Assembly (NCBI RefSeq): GCF_946479765.1
Contig: NZ_CAMLHO010000007.1
Coordinates: forward strand, 25,826 to 89,825
Source of the DNA: an uncultured Aliivibrio sp.
GTDB taxonomy: Bacteria > Pseudomonadota > Gammaproteobacteria > Enterobacterales > Vibrionaceae
Length of the DNA: 64,000 nt
Direction: 5' to 3'
Of the stretch, positions 29,949-39,812 are shown piece by piece (the stretch's first letter is position 1; every line of letters begins with the position of its first letter). The translations under genes and the position numbers were made by a program. The notes under the pieces were generated by a model. The model saw only the letters and a list, made by a program, of their open reading frames with translations, ran no database searches and had not been told where the DNA came from.

Positions 29949-31283
29949 TTATAGAATAAAACGACTTAGATCTTCATCTGCAACCAGATCACCTAAACGA
30001 GATGTGACGTAAGCCGCATCGACTGTTAGACTCTCGCCATCTTTTTCTGAGGCGTCGTAAGAGATTTCTTCCATTAAACGCTCCATCACCGTATGTAGAC
30101 GGCGAGCCCCAATGTTTTCTGTATTTTCATTTACTTGGAATGCCGATTCTGCAATTCCTGAAATACCATCTTCAGTAAATTCAAGGTTAACATTTTCTGT
30201 TGCCAATAAAGCGATGTATTGCTCAGTTAACGATGCATTTGGTTCCGTGAGAATTCGTTTAAAGTCATTCGCAGTTAATGCTTCAAGTTCAACACGGATT
30301 GGTAAACGCCCTTGCAGCTCAGGGATAAGATCCGATGGCTTCGCCATTTGGAATGCACCTGAAGTGATAAATAGCATATGGTCTGTTTTTACCATGCCGT
30401 GTTTTGTGCTTACAGTGCTGCCTTCCACTAATGGAAGTAGGTCACGCTGCACACCTTCACGAGAAACATCACCAGATTGTGAGTTTGAGCCTTTACAGAT
30501 TTTATCAATCTCATCAATAAAAACGATACCGTTATTTTCTACGTTGAATATCGCTTGTTCTTTTAGCTCTTCAGGGTTAACTAATTTAGCGCCTTCTTCT
30601 TCAGCTAGGGCTTTAAGTGCGTCTTTGATTTTCATCTTACGCTTTTTAGTTGTCTCGCCACCAGATAGGTTCTGAAACATGCCTTGAAGTTGATTTGTCA
30701 TTTCTTCCATACCTGGAGGCGCCATGATTTCTACGCCAATTTGAGGTGCGGCAACATTAATTTCTATTTCTTTATCGTCTAATTTGCCTTCACGTAATTT
30801 TTTACGGAAAGATTGTCGAGTTCCAGAGTCATTATCGCCCTCTTCGTTTTTACCCCACGCATCACGTGCTGGTGGAAGTAAAATATCGAGAATACGATCT
30901 TCAGCTTGTTCTTCAGCGCGGAATTTTACTTTTTCTACCGCTTGTTGATGTGTCATTTTCATTGCTACATCAGTTAAGTCACGAATAATACTGTCGACTT
31001 CTTTGCCAACATAGCCCACTTCGGTGAACTTAGTCGCTTCAACTTTAATGAAAGGGGCATTCGCCAATTTTGCTAAACGACGTGCAATTTCAGTTTTACC
31101 AACACCCGTTGGGCCAATCATTAAAATATTCTTTGGTGTTACTTCTGCACGCAACTCTGGATTAAGTTGCATACGACGCCAGCGGTTACGTAGTGCAATA
31201 GCCACGGAACGTTTTGCTTTATCTTGACCAATAATATGGTTATCTAGTTCGTGTACGATTTCACGAGGAGTCATCTCAGACAT
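29949..31283 (-). CDS. hslU: ATP-dependent protease ATPase subunit HslU
   Basis: AAA+ unfoldase of 444 aa that feeds substrates to HslV. N-terminal [20 protein letters not shown], Walker [19 protein letters not shown], the pore motif [10 protein letters not shown], Walker [12 protein letters not shown] and sensor region [15 protein letters not shown] are present, with the C-terminal tail EDLSRFIL that docks into HslV. Starts 22 bases after hslV, one operon. Confidence 0.97.
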   Translation of the reverse strand: MSEMTPREIVHELDNHIIGQDKAKRSVAIALRNRWRRMQLNPELRAEVTPKNILMIGPTGVGKTEIARRLAKLANAPFIKVEATKFTEVGYVGKEVDSIIRDLTDVAMKMTHQQAVEKVKFRAEEQAEDRILDILLPPARDAWGKNEEGDNDSGTRQSFRKKLREGKLDDKEIEINVAAPQIGVEIMAPPGMEEMTNQLQGMFQNLSGGETTKKRKMKIKDALKALAEEEGAKLVNPEELKEQAIFNVENNGIVFIDEIDKICKGSNSQSGDVSREGVQRDLLPLVEGSTVSTKHGMVKTDHMLFITSGAFQMAKPSDLIPELQGRLPIRVELEALTANDFKRILTEPNASLTEQYIALLATENVNLEFTEDGISGIAESAFQVNENTENIGARRLHTVMERLMEEISYDASEKDGESLTVDAAYVTSRLGDLVADEDLSRFIL

Positions 31284-31305
31284 GGGTATTCCTTATTATT
31301 TGTCG

Positions 31306-31830
31306 TTAAACGTTCAATTCTTCAACGGTATGATTATGGTTAGTGTAGACGTCAATATCACCAGCAATAGTTAATGCTTTAGTTGCGATTTCTCGCGCGT
31401 CTAATTCGGTATTTTCTAATAATGCAGTCGCTGCAGATCGAGCGAAATAGCCACCAGAACCAATGGTTAGAAGGTCGTTATCAGCATTAATTAAATCACC
31501 AGTACCACTGATGATTAGAGAGGTTGTCTTATCGGCAACGATCAACATGGCTTCAAGACGGCGTAAAGCTCGGTCACTACGCCACTCTTTTGCTAGCTCA
31601 ACGGCAGCTTTGGTCAGATTTCCTTGGTGCATTTCTAATTTACGTTCACACAGGTCGAACAAAATAAAGGCATCGGCTGTGCTACCAGCGAAACCTACCA
31701 GCACGGAATCATTGTATAAGCGACGTACTTTTTTTACGTTGCCTTTTGCGATCATATCACCTTGAGATGCTTGGCCATCGCCAGCCACCACAACTTTGCC
31801 TTCGCGGCGAACAGAAACAATTGTAGTCAC
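31306..31830 (-). CDS. hslV: ATP-dependent protease peptidase subunit HslV
   Basis: Proteasome-like peptidase of 174 aa. After Met removal the N-terminal Thr ([20 protein letters not shown]) is the nucleophile; [20 protein letters not shown] and [17 protein letters not shown] match the family. First gene of hslVU. The upstream heat-shock promoter, if any, lies in the gap to ftsN and was not confidently located. Confidence 0.97.
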   Translation of the reverse strand: MTTIVSVRREGKVVVAGDGQASQGDMIAKGNVKKVRRLYNDSVLVGFAGSTADAFILFDLCERKLEMHQGNLTKAAVELAKEWRSDRALRRLEAMLIVADKTTSLIISGTGDLINADNDLLTIGSGGYFARSAATALLENTELDAREIATKALTIAGDIDVYTNHNHTVEELNV

Positions 31831-31942
31831 GAGTAAACCCTCTTATTCGATGATGTAATTCAATAAAGGATTACAGCTATCTTCATGATTATTATTATAG
31901 GTAATGGGGGGAGGAGGAGAGGTTTTCAAGATGACAGGATAG

Positions 31943-31971
31943 AAAAAGGAGCGCGTAATGCGCTCCTTTTA
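31943..31971 (-). terminator. intrinsic terminator after ftsN
   Basis: AAAAGGAGCGC and GCGCTCCTTTT form a perfect stem around GTAAT between ftsN and hslV; on the minus strand it ends the ftsN transcript. Confidence 0.85.
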
Positions 31972-32026
31972 AAAATGTGTGATGTTATTATCGATTTTTA
32001 ACTTATGTTCTAAAGATCCGTTTCTT

Positions 32027-32596
32027 TTACTGATCTTTCCAGATTGCACAAGGTTCGATTTTAGCGCGTTGTAATTTATGGCGATCTTTTTCAGCTTCAC
32101 GTTTAAATTTATACGGGCCTAAAATAACCTTAAACCAACTGCTGCCTTTTGTATGTCTAACCGTTGAGTTTAATCCTTGGAACGCGATGTTCATTTTACG
32201 TTCTTCGGCTTGTGAGCTTTTTTTATAGGCACCACATTGCATTATGTAAGGGACCTCGGAAACTTTAAGCTCTTTTTGTTCTATTTCGATCTCTTTGTTT
32301 GGAAGTTCATCCATGTAACTCCATTGCTCTTCAGGCATGGGAGGGATTTCTTCGGTTGAGCTTTTTTTCTTCGCTTTAACTGGAACGACTTCTGTTACTG
32401 TTTTCTTTGACTCTGATGAGTCATTTAAAAAGTAAAGAGCATAGCCAAATACAGCAACTAATAGTCCTGCAACAGCGACAGCTTTCCATGGTGTTGTGCC
32501 ATTAGATACTGGTTGTTTAGCCCCTTTTTTCTTGGCTGTTTTTTTTGTTGGTTTTTTAGGGGAGGCCCCACGTTTTACATAATCTTTATTAGCCAC
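32027..32596 (-). CDS. ftsN: cell division protein FtsN
   Basis: A 189-aa bitopic inner-membrane protein that triggers septal peptidoglycan synthesis. Short basic cytoplasmic N terminus (MANKDYVKRGASPKKPTKK), one membrane segment (about residues 38-57), a linker, and a SPOR domain (about 112-187) with VPYIMQCGAYKKSSQAEERK and FKVILGPYKFKREAEKDRHK. Located between hslV and cytR as in E. coli and other Vibrio. Shorter than the E. coli protein because of a reduced linker. Confidence 0.9.
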   Translation of the reverse strand: MANKDYVKRGASPKKPTKKTAKKKGAKQPVSNGTTPWKAVAVAGLLVAVFGYALYFLNDSSESKKTVTEVVPVKAKKKSSTEEIPPMPEEQWSYMDELPNKEIEIEQKELKVSEVPYIMQCGAYKKSSQAEERKMNIAFQGLNSTVRHTKGSSWFKVILGPYKFKREAEKDRHKLQRAKIEPCAIWKDQ

Positions 32597-32774
32597 AGTA
32601 TTTTTACTTTTATACAGAATTACAGAGAGAATACGTTATGGTAATCAGTTGTACGAATTCATACCAGCCTTAGTGTGAAAAAGTACGCAAAAAATCACTA
32701 TTTAGACAAATAGATTGCCGTACATAATGACTTTTTGGTGCAGGCATTAGCTCTGCTTGTTTTAATTCGTTGTA

Positions 32775-33782
32775 TTAACGATTTTTTGGTGGAGCCGTAC
32801 TTTCTCTAATGACTAAAGACGATTCCAACAAGCGAGAGCCCGAGCGAACATCGTGACCTTTTAATAAATCGAGGAGCATTAACATGGATTGACGTCCAAT
32901 CTCATAACGAGGTTGTGAAATTGTCGTTAGTGGTGGATCGCAATATTGTGAAAACTCAATATCATCAAAGCCCATAATTGAAATGTCTTGAGGAATTCGG
33001 AATCCCATTTGTTTTGCTTTTTGAGTTGCGCCAATTGCCATTATATCGTTATGACAAAAAATAGCGGTGGGTGGTGAAGACAGTGAAAGAAGTTGGGAAA
33101 TTGCTTTTGCACCTGCATCAAAAGTAAAGTTACCGTAATGAACATAGGAGTTATTCATTGAGATACCCGCACGGCGAAGTGCTTGCTGGTAGCCTTGATG
33201 TCTAAATTGACACAATGAAGAATCTTCCGGTCCTGATAGCTCTGCAATTCGCTTATGGCCTAATTTAGTCAGATAGTTTACGGCTTCAAATGCGGCTGTC
33301 AGGTTATCAATATGAACGGTGGGCAGCTCTAATTCAGGATCGTACTCACAGGCCATAACAAGAGGTGGTAAGTTTTTTTGCTCTTGTCGGCTGGCATTAA
33401 AAGGAAGATCAGAGCCAAGCAGTACCATGCCCTCTACTTGTTTGGTGTAAATAAGGTTTACGAAAGATTGCTCACGTTTTTTCTGTTGGTTACTGTCACC
33501 GACGAGAACGATATAGCCGTTTTCGACAGCCGTATCTTCAATACCTCGTAAGATTTCACTGAAGTAAGGATCACAGATATTAGGCACAATCGTCACTATC
33601 GTTTTAGATTCATTGCGGCGTAAGGTGCGTATTAATGTCGCTGGAGAGTACCCCGTTTCTAATATGGCATCTTCTACACGTTTACGAGTGGTTAGTGACA
33701 CTTTTTCTGGTGACATTAGTGCTCGCGATACAGTAGCGGTTGAAACGCCTGCCGATAAAGCAACGTCCATCATTGTCGCCAT
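32775..33782 (-). CDS. cytR: LacI-family repressor CytR
   Basis: Nucleoside-responsive repressor of 335 aa. N-terminal LacI helix-turn-helix MATMMDVALSAGVSTATVSRAL, then a periplasmic-binding-protein fold with IVTIVPNICDPYFSEILRGI and ISIMGFDDIEFSQYCDPPL. CytR acts with CRP at nucleoside uptake and catabolic promoters and, in Vibrio, at competence genes. The ATG at 33782 has GGAGAGG upstream; a TTG at 33797 in frame is rejected. A CRP site lies 121 bases upstream. Confidence 0.93.
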   Translation of the reverse strand: MATMMDVALSAGVSTATVSRALMSPEKVSLTTRKRVEDAILETGYSPATLIRTLRRNESKTIVTIVPNICDPYFSEILRGIEDTAVENGYIVLVGDSNQQKKREQSFVNLIYTKQVEGMVLLGSDLPFNASRQEQKNLPPLVMACEYDPELELPTVHIDNLTAAFEAVNYLTKLGHKRIAELSGPEDSSLCQFRHQGYQQALRRAGISMNNSYVHYGNFTFDAGAKAISQLLSLSSPPTAIFCHNDIMAIGATQKAKQMGFRIPQDISIMGFDDIEFSQYCDPPLTTISQPRYEIGRQSMLMLLDLLKGHDVRSGSRLLESSLVIRESTAPPKNR

Positions 33783-33902
33783 AATAATCCTCTCCAACTA
33801 TATCAAATCTAAGTAAACGATTGCTTCGCTCATCTGAAGAGATATTTTATGTGTAAAATAAAGATATAAATACGGGCGAACTAACAAAAATTACATCTGT
33901 AT

Positions 33903-33918
33903 TGTGATCTCACTCACA
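33903..33918. promoter_or_regulatory. CRP site upstream of cytR
   Basis: TGTGA-TCTCAC-TCACA matches the CRP core consensus exactly. It lies 121 bases before the cytR start and 57 bases beyond the priA stop, so it most likely serves cytR. Confidence 0.8.
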
Positions 33919-33974
33919 TGAAGGCTGATTGTTTGTTATTTGAACGCGAAGCCATTAATGAATAAATCCTTACA

Positions 33975-36176
33975 TTAACTAAGGTCTTGGGGTTCAATGT
34001 CCAATGTCCAACGTACTTTCTTAGCCAGTGGTAGTAATTCAATCGCAGTTTTCGCTCCACGTAACATGGATTGCATGACGGTTCTATTTGGTGCTTGAAA
34101 AAGCAGTTGCCAGCGGTACTTTCCCGCGCGTCGTGCTAACGGGGCCGGGATTGGTCCAAGTACGGGGGTTGCATCATGAAATTGTGGATGACTTTCTAAT
34201 ATATCGCGTACTTGTCGTAAGAACTGCTCTACATTTTCATTGCTATTTGATTCTGCTCTGAACAAAGATAGATGAGTGTAGGGTGGCAGTTGAGCAAATT
34301 TACGTTCATTTAAGGCATGCTCTGCAAAGTGGCCATAGCCTTGATGCAATAAGCTTTGTAATAATGAATGCTCAGGATGATGAGTTTGTAAGATCACTTC
34401 ACCTGGTTTACTCGCTCGTCCTGCTCGTCCTGCGACTTGAATAAATAATTGAGCTAAGCGTTCTGGCGCTCGAAAATCACTACTAAACAATGAGCTATCT
34501 ACATCAATTAAACCAACGAGCGTAACATTAGGGAAGTGGTGGCCTTTTGCTAGCATTTGAGTACCAATGAGTATTTGATATTCGTTATTTTTAATTGCAT
34601 CTAAATAGTTTTCTAAACTGCCCTTACGACGAGTACTATCACGGTCAATACGCACGGTTTTGTATTCGGGAAATAAGTTCAGCAATTGAGTTTCAAGTTG
34701 TTCTGTACCAACGCCAACAGAGATCAGTTGAGTTGAACCACATCCTTGGCATTGGTGGATTATTGGTTGTTGTGAACCGCAGTGGTGACAGCGGATTTCA
34801 TTACTGTGTTGATGAAAGGTATAAAAGGCATCACAACGGTTACATTCTGCCATCCAACCACATTCATGACACATAAGTGCAGGAGAAAAACCTCGACGGT
34901 TCAAAAATAACATTACCTGATTACCTTCAGATAAGTGCTTTCTCATTTGAGCGATTAATGGGGCAGATAATCCACTGTTTAGATACAACCCTTTCACATC
35001 TAATACACCATGACGCGCAGGGATCGCCGTACCAGCACGCTTTGTTAACGTTAAATGATGGTATTTACCTACTTTCGCGTTGTGTAGGGTTTCTAATGCA
35101 GGTGTTGCAGAGCCTAAGATAATAGGGATGTTATCTAAATTTGCACGCATCACTGCCAAATCACGAGCGTGGTATCTCATGCTGTCTTGTTGTTTATAAG
35201 AAGCATCATGCTCTTCATCTACAATGATAATACCCAGATCATGAAAAGGGGTAAAAAGTGCAGAGCGAGTACCAATAATGATACCAGCATGATTATCTCT
35301 TGCTGCTAACCATGCATTCAATCGTTCAGTATCATTAAGTGCTGAATGAATCATATCAACAGGCACATTAAAGCGACGTTTAAATCGGTTAATGGTTTGT
35401 GGCGTTAAACCAATTTCTGGAACCAAGATGAGCGCTTGTCGACCGGCTTTTAGGATTGGCTCTAATAGCTGTAGATAAACTTCTGTTTTTCCTGAACCCG
35501 TCACACCATCTAATAAATAACAACCAAATTCAGGACTTGCATTGACGGTTGCAATCGCAATGGCTTGTTCTTCATTCAACTGCGGTTTTTCTTGGGTTAT
35601 CTCAACGCTGCGATGCCAATTGGTTGGCTTAGGCGCAAGTGATACCTCCTCAATCCATCCTTTATCGGCTACTGCTTTTAAAGTCGCTGCGGTAATGTCT
35701 TCTTCTAGCATCTGTTCATGACTGCATTGTTGATGACGCACTAGATTAAGCGCTTTGGCTTGTTTAGGTGCGCGAGTCAGTTTATTGAGGTCTTGATTTT
35801 TACCTAGCTCGGTGACTTGCCATGCTTTTAATGAGGCAAAGCTTGCTTCTCGACCTTTACGTAACCAAGCCGGCGTGGCATTAGCGAGAGTTTCACCTAA
35901 AGGGTATTGATAGTAAGTACTACTCCAGTTGAGAAGCTTATAAAGATGAGGAGACCATAATGATGAGTGATCAAGTACCGCATCGATACTTTTTAATTTT
36001 TCACGAGCAAATTCTGATTCATTACTGAGCTTTACCACAATCCCAATTAAACGCTGACGACCAAAAGGCACTTTTACACGACCACCAATGGCAGGCGTTT
36101 GACCTGGTTTGATTAAATAATCAAAGGTACGATCAAGTGGAACAGGCAAGGCAATGTGGGCGATTGAATACGGCAT
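33975..36176 (-). CDS. priA: primosomal replication restart helicase PriA
   Basis: Superfamily 2 helicase of 733 aa that reloads the replisome at stalled forks. N terminus MPYSIAHIALPVPLDRTFDY (fork-binding domain), Walker A GVTGSGKTEVYLQ, DEEH box IIVDEEHDASYKQQDSMRYH, zinc-binding Cys pairs (MCHECGWMAECNRCDAF, CHHCGSQQPIIHQCQGCGS), and QVAGRAGRASKPGEVILQTH in motif VI. The start at 36176 reproduces the family N terminus; an open extension of 20 codons upstream is rejected. Divergent from rpmE. Confidence 0.96.
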   Translation of the reverse strand: MPYSIAHIALPVPLDRTFDYLIKPGQTPAIGGRVKVPFGRQRLIGIVVKLSNESEFAREKLKSIDAVLDHSSLWSPHLYKLLNWSSTYYQYPLGETLANATPAWLRKGREASFASLKAWQVTELGKNQDLNKLTRAPKQAKALNLVRHQQCSHEQMLEEDITAATLKAVADKGWIEEVSLAPKPTNWHRSVEITQEKPQLNEEQAIAIATVNASPEFGCYLLDGVTGSGKTEVYLQLLEPILKAGRQALILVPEIGLTPQTINRFKRRFNVPVDMIHSALNDTERLNAWLAARDNHAGIIIGTRSALFTPFHDLGIIIVDEEHDASYKQQDSMRYHARDLAVMRANLDNIPIILGSATPALETLHNAKVGKYHHLTLTKRAGTAIPARHGVLDVKGLYLNSGLSAPLIAQMRKHLSEGNQVMLFLNRRGFSPALMCHECGWMAECNRCDAFYTFHQHSNEIRCHHCGSQQPIIHQCQGCGSTQLISVGVGTEQLETQLLNLFPEYKTVRIDRDSTRRKGSLENYLDAIKNNEYQILIGTQMLAKGHHFPNVTLVGLIDVDSSLFSSDFRAPERLAQLFIQVAGRAGRASKPGEVILQTHHPEHSLLQSLLHQGYGHFAEHALNERKFAQLPPYTHLSLFRAESNSNENVEQFLRQVRDILESHPQFHDATPVLGPIPAPLARRAGKYRWQLLFQAPNRTVMQSMLRGAKTAIELLPLAKKVRWTLDIEPQDLS

Positions 36177-36313
36177 GGCTAACATCAGTAAGGAAGAATA
36201 TGAGGAATAGTCTACTCTTAGATAAGAATATCGCAACGGAGTAAAATAATAGGTGAAAAAAGTAACAGATTAGTTGATTGATCGCTCCGGATTCATTATC
36301 ATACGCGACCTTA

Positions 36314-36340
36314 AGTAGGTGTAATTTGTTTACACTTACT
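36314..36340. promoter_or_regulatory. inverted repeat in the rpmE promoter region
   Basis: AGTAGGTGTAA and TTACACTTACT are complementary at 10 of 11 positions around TTTGT. The repeat overlaps a likely rpmE promoter (TTTACA-like -35, TTAAACT-like -10). The binding factor is unknown. Confidence 0.4.
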
Positions 36341-36414
36341 ATTTTTGTTAAACTACGTGTGGTGTTCGGCTTAGATTCGGATAGCGACACGGCCTAAATT
36401 ATAAGGTTTTCCCC

Positions 36415-36633
36415 ATGAAAGTAGGTATCCACCCAGAATACAAAGCTGTTCAAGCTACTTGTTCTTGCGGCAACGAATTTGAATTTAAATCAGCGCTAGG
36501 CAAAGACACAATCCACCTAGACGTATGTGGCGAATGTCACCCGTTCTACACTGGTAAGCAACGTATCGTTGATACTGGCGGCCGTGTTGATCGCTTCAAC
36601 AAACGTTTCGGTGCAATTGGTTCTAAGAAATAA
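36415..36633 (+). CDS. rpmE: 50S ribosomal protein L31
   Basis: L31 of 72 aa, the zinc-binding (C+) form: the Cys residues are in TCSCGNEF and [11 protein letters not shown], giving the CxC...CxxC set. N terminus [19 protein letters not shown] and C terminus [10 protein letters not shown] are characteristic. Divergent from priA, as in E. coli. Followed by a strong terminator. Confidence 0.98.
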   Translation: MKVGIHPEYKAVQATCSCGNEFEFKSALGKDTIHLDVCGECHPFYTGKQRIVDTGGRVDRFNKRFGAIGSKK

Positions 36634-36650
36634 TTACCAGTTTCCGATAA

Positions 36651-36680
36651 AAGAGGAGTCCTACGGGGCTCCTTTTTTTA
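36651..36680 (+). terminator. intrinsic terminator after rpmE
   Basis: AGGAGTCC pairs with GGGCTCCT (one G-T) around TACG and is followed by seven or more T, 20 bases after the stop. Confidence 0.9.
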
Positions 36681-36830
36681 TGCCTGAAATAGCTGAATGT
36701 GGTGTGTTAAAACGCATTTTGGTTGGTATGATGTGTAAGCCAACGCTATTAACTTTGAGCCAGATCAATTATTATATCTTCACTGTTTTGAAACAATCCT
36801 CTTATAATTATTAGCATTCAGGAAATTACT

Positions 36831-38078
36831 ATGTCAGAAGACTTTCGCGAACAAGCTCTCCATTATCACGCTTACCCAACACCGGGTAAAATTGAAATAG
36901 CATTAACTAAGCCTGCAGATACTGCAGAAGATCTGGCACTGGCTTATAGTCCTGGTGTTGCTGAGCCTGTACGCGAAATCGCTAAAAATCCAGATGATGT
37001 TTATAAGTACACCTCTAAAGGTAATATGGTTGCCGTTATCTCTAATGGTACTGCTATTCTTGGCTTAGGTAATTTAGGTCCTCTAGCTTCAAAACCGGTT
37101 ATGGAAGGTAAGTCATTACTTTTCAAACGTTTTGCAGGTCTAGATTCTATTGATATCGAAGTGAAACATCGCACTATTGATGAGTTTGTCGATACGGTCG
37201 CAAATATTGCCGATACTTTTGGTGGCATCAATCTAGAAGATATTAAAGCCCCTGATTGTTTTGAGATTGAACGTCGTTTAATTGAACGTTGTGATATTCC
37301 GGTATTCCATGATGACCAACACGGAACCGCAATTGTAACTGCGGCGGGTATGTTGAATGCGATTGAACTGCAAGGTAAGAAGTTAGAAGAAGCCATCATT
37401 GTTTGTTTAGGTGCGGGTGCAGCAGCCGTTGCATGTATGGAAATGCTGATCAAATGTGGCGCTATGCGTGAGAAGATCTACATGTTGGATCGCAAAGGCG
37501 TTATCCATACTCGTCGTGATGATATCAACGAATATAAGCAACGTTTTGCTAATAATACAGATAAGCGTACGCTGGAAGATGTGATTGAAGGTGCTGATTT
37601 ATTCTTAGGGGTATCTGGTCCAAACCTATTACCACCTGAAGCATTAAAATTAATGGCAGATAAACCAGTCGTGTTTGCGTGTTCAAACCCTGATCCAGAA
37701 ATCAAACCAGAGCTTGCTCATGAAGTTCGTGATGATTTAATTATGGGTACGGGTCGTTCTGATTACCCGAACCAAGTAAACAACGTGCTTTGTTTCCCAT
37801 TCATTTTCCGTGGCGCGCTAGATGTTCGTGCAAGCGTGATTAATGATGAGATGAAGCTAGCTGCTGTTGAAGCGATTCGTCAGTTAACAAAAGAACCAGT
37901 ACCCGTTGAAGTATTAAAAGCAGCGGGTGTTGATGCATTAGAATTTGGTACAGGCTACATCATTCCTAAACCAATGGATCCTCGCTTGCTTCCTCGTGTT
38001 GCGAAAGCGGTAGCACAAGCAGCGATTGACTCAGGCGTAGCTCGTATTGAAATGCCAGAAGGGTACATGGAAGCGTAA
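36831..38078 (+). CDS. malic enzyme (oxaloacetate-decarboxylating)
   Basis: NAD(P)-dependent decarboxylation of malate to pyruvate. The 415-aa protein is the short bacterial form without the phosphotransacetylase-like domain of E. coli MaeB. Visible are LAYSPGVAEPVREI, GTAILGLGNLGPLASKPVME, the metal site in VFHDDQHGTAIVTAAGML, the Rossmann VCLGAGAAAVACMEML and FACSNPDPEI. It lies between rpmE and the convergent maltoporin. Cofactor preference cannot be read here. Confidence 0.93.
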   Translation: MSEDFREQALHYHAYPTPGKIEIALTKPADTAEDLALAYSPGVAEPVREIAKNPDDVYKYTSKGNMVAVISNGTAILGLGNLGPLASKPVMEGKSLLFKRFAGLDSIDIEVKHRTIDEFVDTVANIADTFGGINLEDIKAPDCFEIERRLIERCDIPVFHDDQHGTAIVTAAGMLNAIELQGKKLEEAIIVCLGAGAAAVACMEMLIKCGAMREKIYMLDRKGVIHTRRDDINEYKQRFANNTDKRTLEDVIEGADLFLGVSGPNLLPPEALKLMADKPVVFACSNPDPEIKPELAHEVRDDLIMGTGRSDYPNQVNNVLCFPFIFRGALDVRASVINDEMKLAAVEAIRQLTKEPVPVEVLKAAGVDALEFGTGYIIPKPMDPRLLPRVAKAVAQAAIDSGVARIEMPEGYMEA

Positions 38079-38104
38079 TTCGCTTTTATTTTTCTTTAGA
38101 TCAT

Positions 38105-38144
38105 AAAAAAGGCTTCCTACATCATTGATGAGGAAGCCTTTTTA
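38105..38144. terminator. bidirectional terminator between malic enzyme and maltoporin genes
   Basis: AAAAAGGCTTCCT and AGGAAGCCTTTTT form a perfect 13-bp stem with a 12-base loop between convergent genes. Confidence 0.9.
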
Positions 38145-38170
38145 TTTGGGGGTTTAGTTATAAGGTGTGA

Positions 38171-39430
38171 TTACCACCAAGCTTCAACTTGGATACCAGC
38201 AACGTATTCACCGTCGCCTTTCTCTCCAAAGGTAGTACCTTCGTCATCAGTAATGTATGAGCCGTAAACACGGATTTCAGGACGAGCCCAGAAGCTATCT
38301 CCCATTGCCCATGCTTGTGCTACCGTTAATTTGCTACCTGCTTTATCTGTATCGTCAGCAAGTGTTTCAGTGAAGTAACCCGCTTCAAAAATAGTGCGCA
38401 TTGTGTCGTTCCATTTGTACATAGGACGAACAACAACAGAAGCTAATGAGTGAGTTCCTTGGTCATAATCAGAACTTGCATATAGTGCCTGATGACCCAT
38501 TTCCCACGATTGACCAACGTTCACTACACCCCAGTTAATTAAGCGGTAACCTGTTACATCATTATTATCGCCAGAACGGTCGAAGTATCCACCAGCCCCT
38601 AGCGCAGCCATTTGAGCACCGTAAGAGCTAGTACCAAATTGAACTACTGTTTGGTTAAAGCCATTGCTTAAACCTTGTTGTAATATTGCAGACAGCAAAA
38701 CACCATCATCGGCTTTTAGGTCTTGATCATCACCAGCGGTTGCAAAGTTATATGCGGCAGCCACTTCTAAAGAAGCGTCAGACCAAAGGTTAATATTCGC
38801 TAAGCGCATATCAAGAATATAGGCATTTACTTCTTCTGATTCTTTTCCTACAACACCCCATGTCGGCTTGTCGCTTGGATTTGTGCCTGGTTTCCAATCA
38901 TATTTATCAGTTGCACTATCTTGTGAACCATTATCTTGCATTAATGCAATCGAGAATTTTTGGTCACCTACAGAGATATTTTCAATACCGCCACCAGTAC
39001 CTGATGTGTTTAGGAAATAGAAATCTGTGATGTGAACGTCTTTACGTTGATAGTAAGTTTTACCAGCCCAAAGCGTAGCCTCTTTATCAAACTCTAAAAC
39101 GCCTTTCGCTTTTACTGCAAACTGAGCAACATTGAAATCGCCATCTTCCCAGCCATTAGAGCCATCAACGCCAGATGCAATCATTGACTCTAAACGCCAC
39201 GTTTGTTCGCCAGTTTCTAGATCTTGTGCAAAACCAAACTCAGAGTAGTTGTCATTTTCATTGCCTAAACGACCGACTTTATTTTTTTCAAATGATAGAT
39301 CACCATCACCGTTACCACTGATGCCTGTACCAGCACGCATGTAACCATTGAAATCAACAGCAGAAGCCGTTGGAGCAAGTAGAGCAGCAGAGATTGTTGC
39401 AGCAAGCAAAGTGTATTTATTCATTTTCAT
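38171..39430 (-). CDS. lamB: maltoporin
   Basis: Outer-membrane 18-strand porin of 419 aa for maltose and maltodextrins. Signal peptide about residues 1-24 (cut after ALLAPTASA), mature start VDFNGYMRAGTGISGNG as in LamB, a C-terminal aromatic strand ending VAGIQVEAWW, and AWAMGDSFWARPEIRVYGSY near the end. Start at 39430 is set by AAAAGGG seven bases upstream. The promoter region carries MalT-box-like sequences and a CRP-like site, consistent with maltose control. Confidence 0.93.
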   Translation of the reverse strand: MKMNKYTLLAATISAALLAPTASAVDFNGYMRAGTGISGNGDGDLSFEKNKVGRLGNENDNYSEFGFAQDLETGEQTWRLESMIASGVDGSNGWEDGDFNVAQFAVKAKGVLEFDKEATLWAGKTYYQRKDVHITDFYFLNTSGTGGGIENISVGDQKFSIALMQDNGSQDSATDKYDWKPGTNPSDKPTWGVVGKESEEVNAYILDMRLANINLWSDASLEVAAAYNFATAGDDQDLKADDGVLLSAILQQGLSNGFNQTVVQFGTSSYGAQMAALGAGGYFDRSGDNNDVTGYRLINWGVVNVGQSWEMGHQALYASSDYDQGTHSLASVVVRPMYKWNDTMRTIFEAGYFTETLADDTDKAGSKLTVAQAWAMGDSFWARPEIRVYGSYITDDEGTTFGEKGDGEYVAGIQVEAWW

Positions 39431-39568
39431 CTTAAATCCCTTTTCCTTTATGTAAGGATATTTTTGAAAAAATGCTTACTTAGCCAAGGCAGTGTAGGGG
39501 CAAATAAGCATTCAATTCAGTTTAATTAGTTAACGATAAATAGATTAAAAATAAATCGAGAGGTTGAA

Positions 39569-39613
39569 CTCATCCTTCTTTTATAAAAGAGGGGGCGTAG
39601 GTCTAGGGATGAG
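39569..39613. promoter_or_regulatory. MalT-box cluster upstream of lamB
   Basis: Three matches to the MalT box (GGGGATGAGG-like) lie within 45 bases: CTCATCC (complement GGATGAG) at 39569-39575, GGGGGCGTAGG at 39591-39601 and AGGGATGAG at 39605-39613. MalT activates maltose genes with maltotriose and ATP; positions upstream of the lamB start fit. Confidence 0.6.
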
Positions 39614-39677
39614 AAAAATTTACGGCAGGTCTTCTGTTGATAACAGTCACATTTGGAGGGGTGATTGAATATATTTA

Positions 39678-39693
39678 TGAGATAAAGCTCACG
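39678..39693. promoter_or_regulatory. CRP-like site upstream of lamB
   Basis: TGAGA-TAAAGC-TCACG matches TGTGA-N6-TCACA at 8 of 10 core positions. It lies beyond the MalT boxes relative to lamB, as in CRP-MalT promoters. Confidence 0.5.
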
Positions 39694-39770
39694 TGAGAAG
39701 ATATTTCAAAATCGGAATTAATGTAAAAATGGAGAGGATAAAGAAAATAGGAAATAATCAGAAATGTGAG

Positions 39771-39798
39771 CTAACCAACAGTAGACTCTGTTGGTTAG
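39771..39798 (-). terminator. hairpin after metJ
   Basis: CTAACCAACAG and CTGTTGGTTAG form a perfect 11-bp stem around TAGACT, 15 bases beyond the metJ stop. No T run follows on the minus strand, so termination may be weak. Confidence 0.6.
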
Positions 39799-39812
39799 AA
39801 AGTGTTCAATAT

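Larger units (their letters stand above)
39431..39812. other. 382-base lamB-metJ intergenic region
   Basis: No gene is seen. It holds the lamB promoter with three MalT-box candidates (39569-39613), a CRP-like site (39678-39693) and the hairpin at the metJ 3' side (39771-39798). Confidence 0.7.

Noticed and set aside
30112..30675. 187-aa plus-strand frame inside hslU
   Set aside because: Antisense shadow of a highly conserved gene; composition is the complement of hslU codons and no family matches.
36527..36814. 95-aa frame overlapping rpmE
   Set aside because: It runs through rpmE in another frame and through its terminator; no ribosome site or family.
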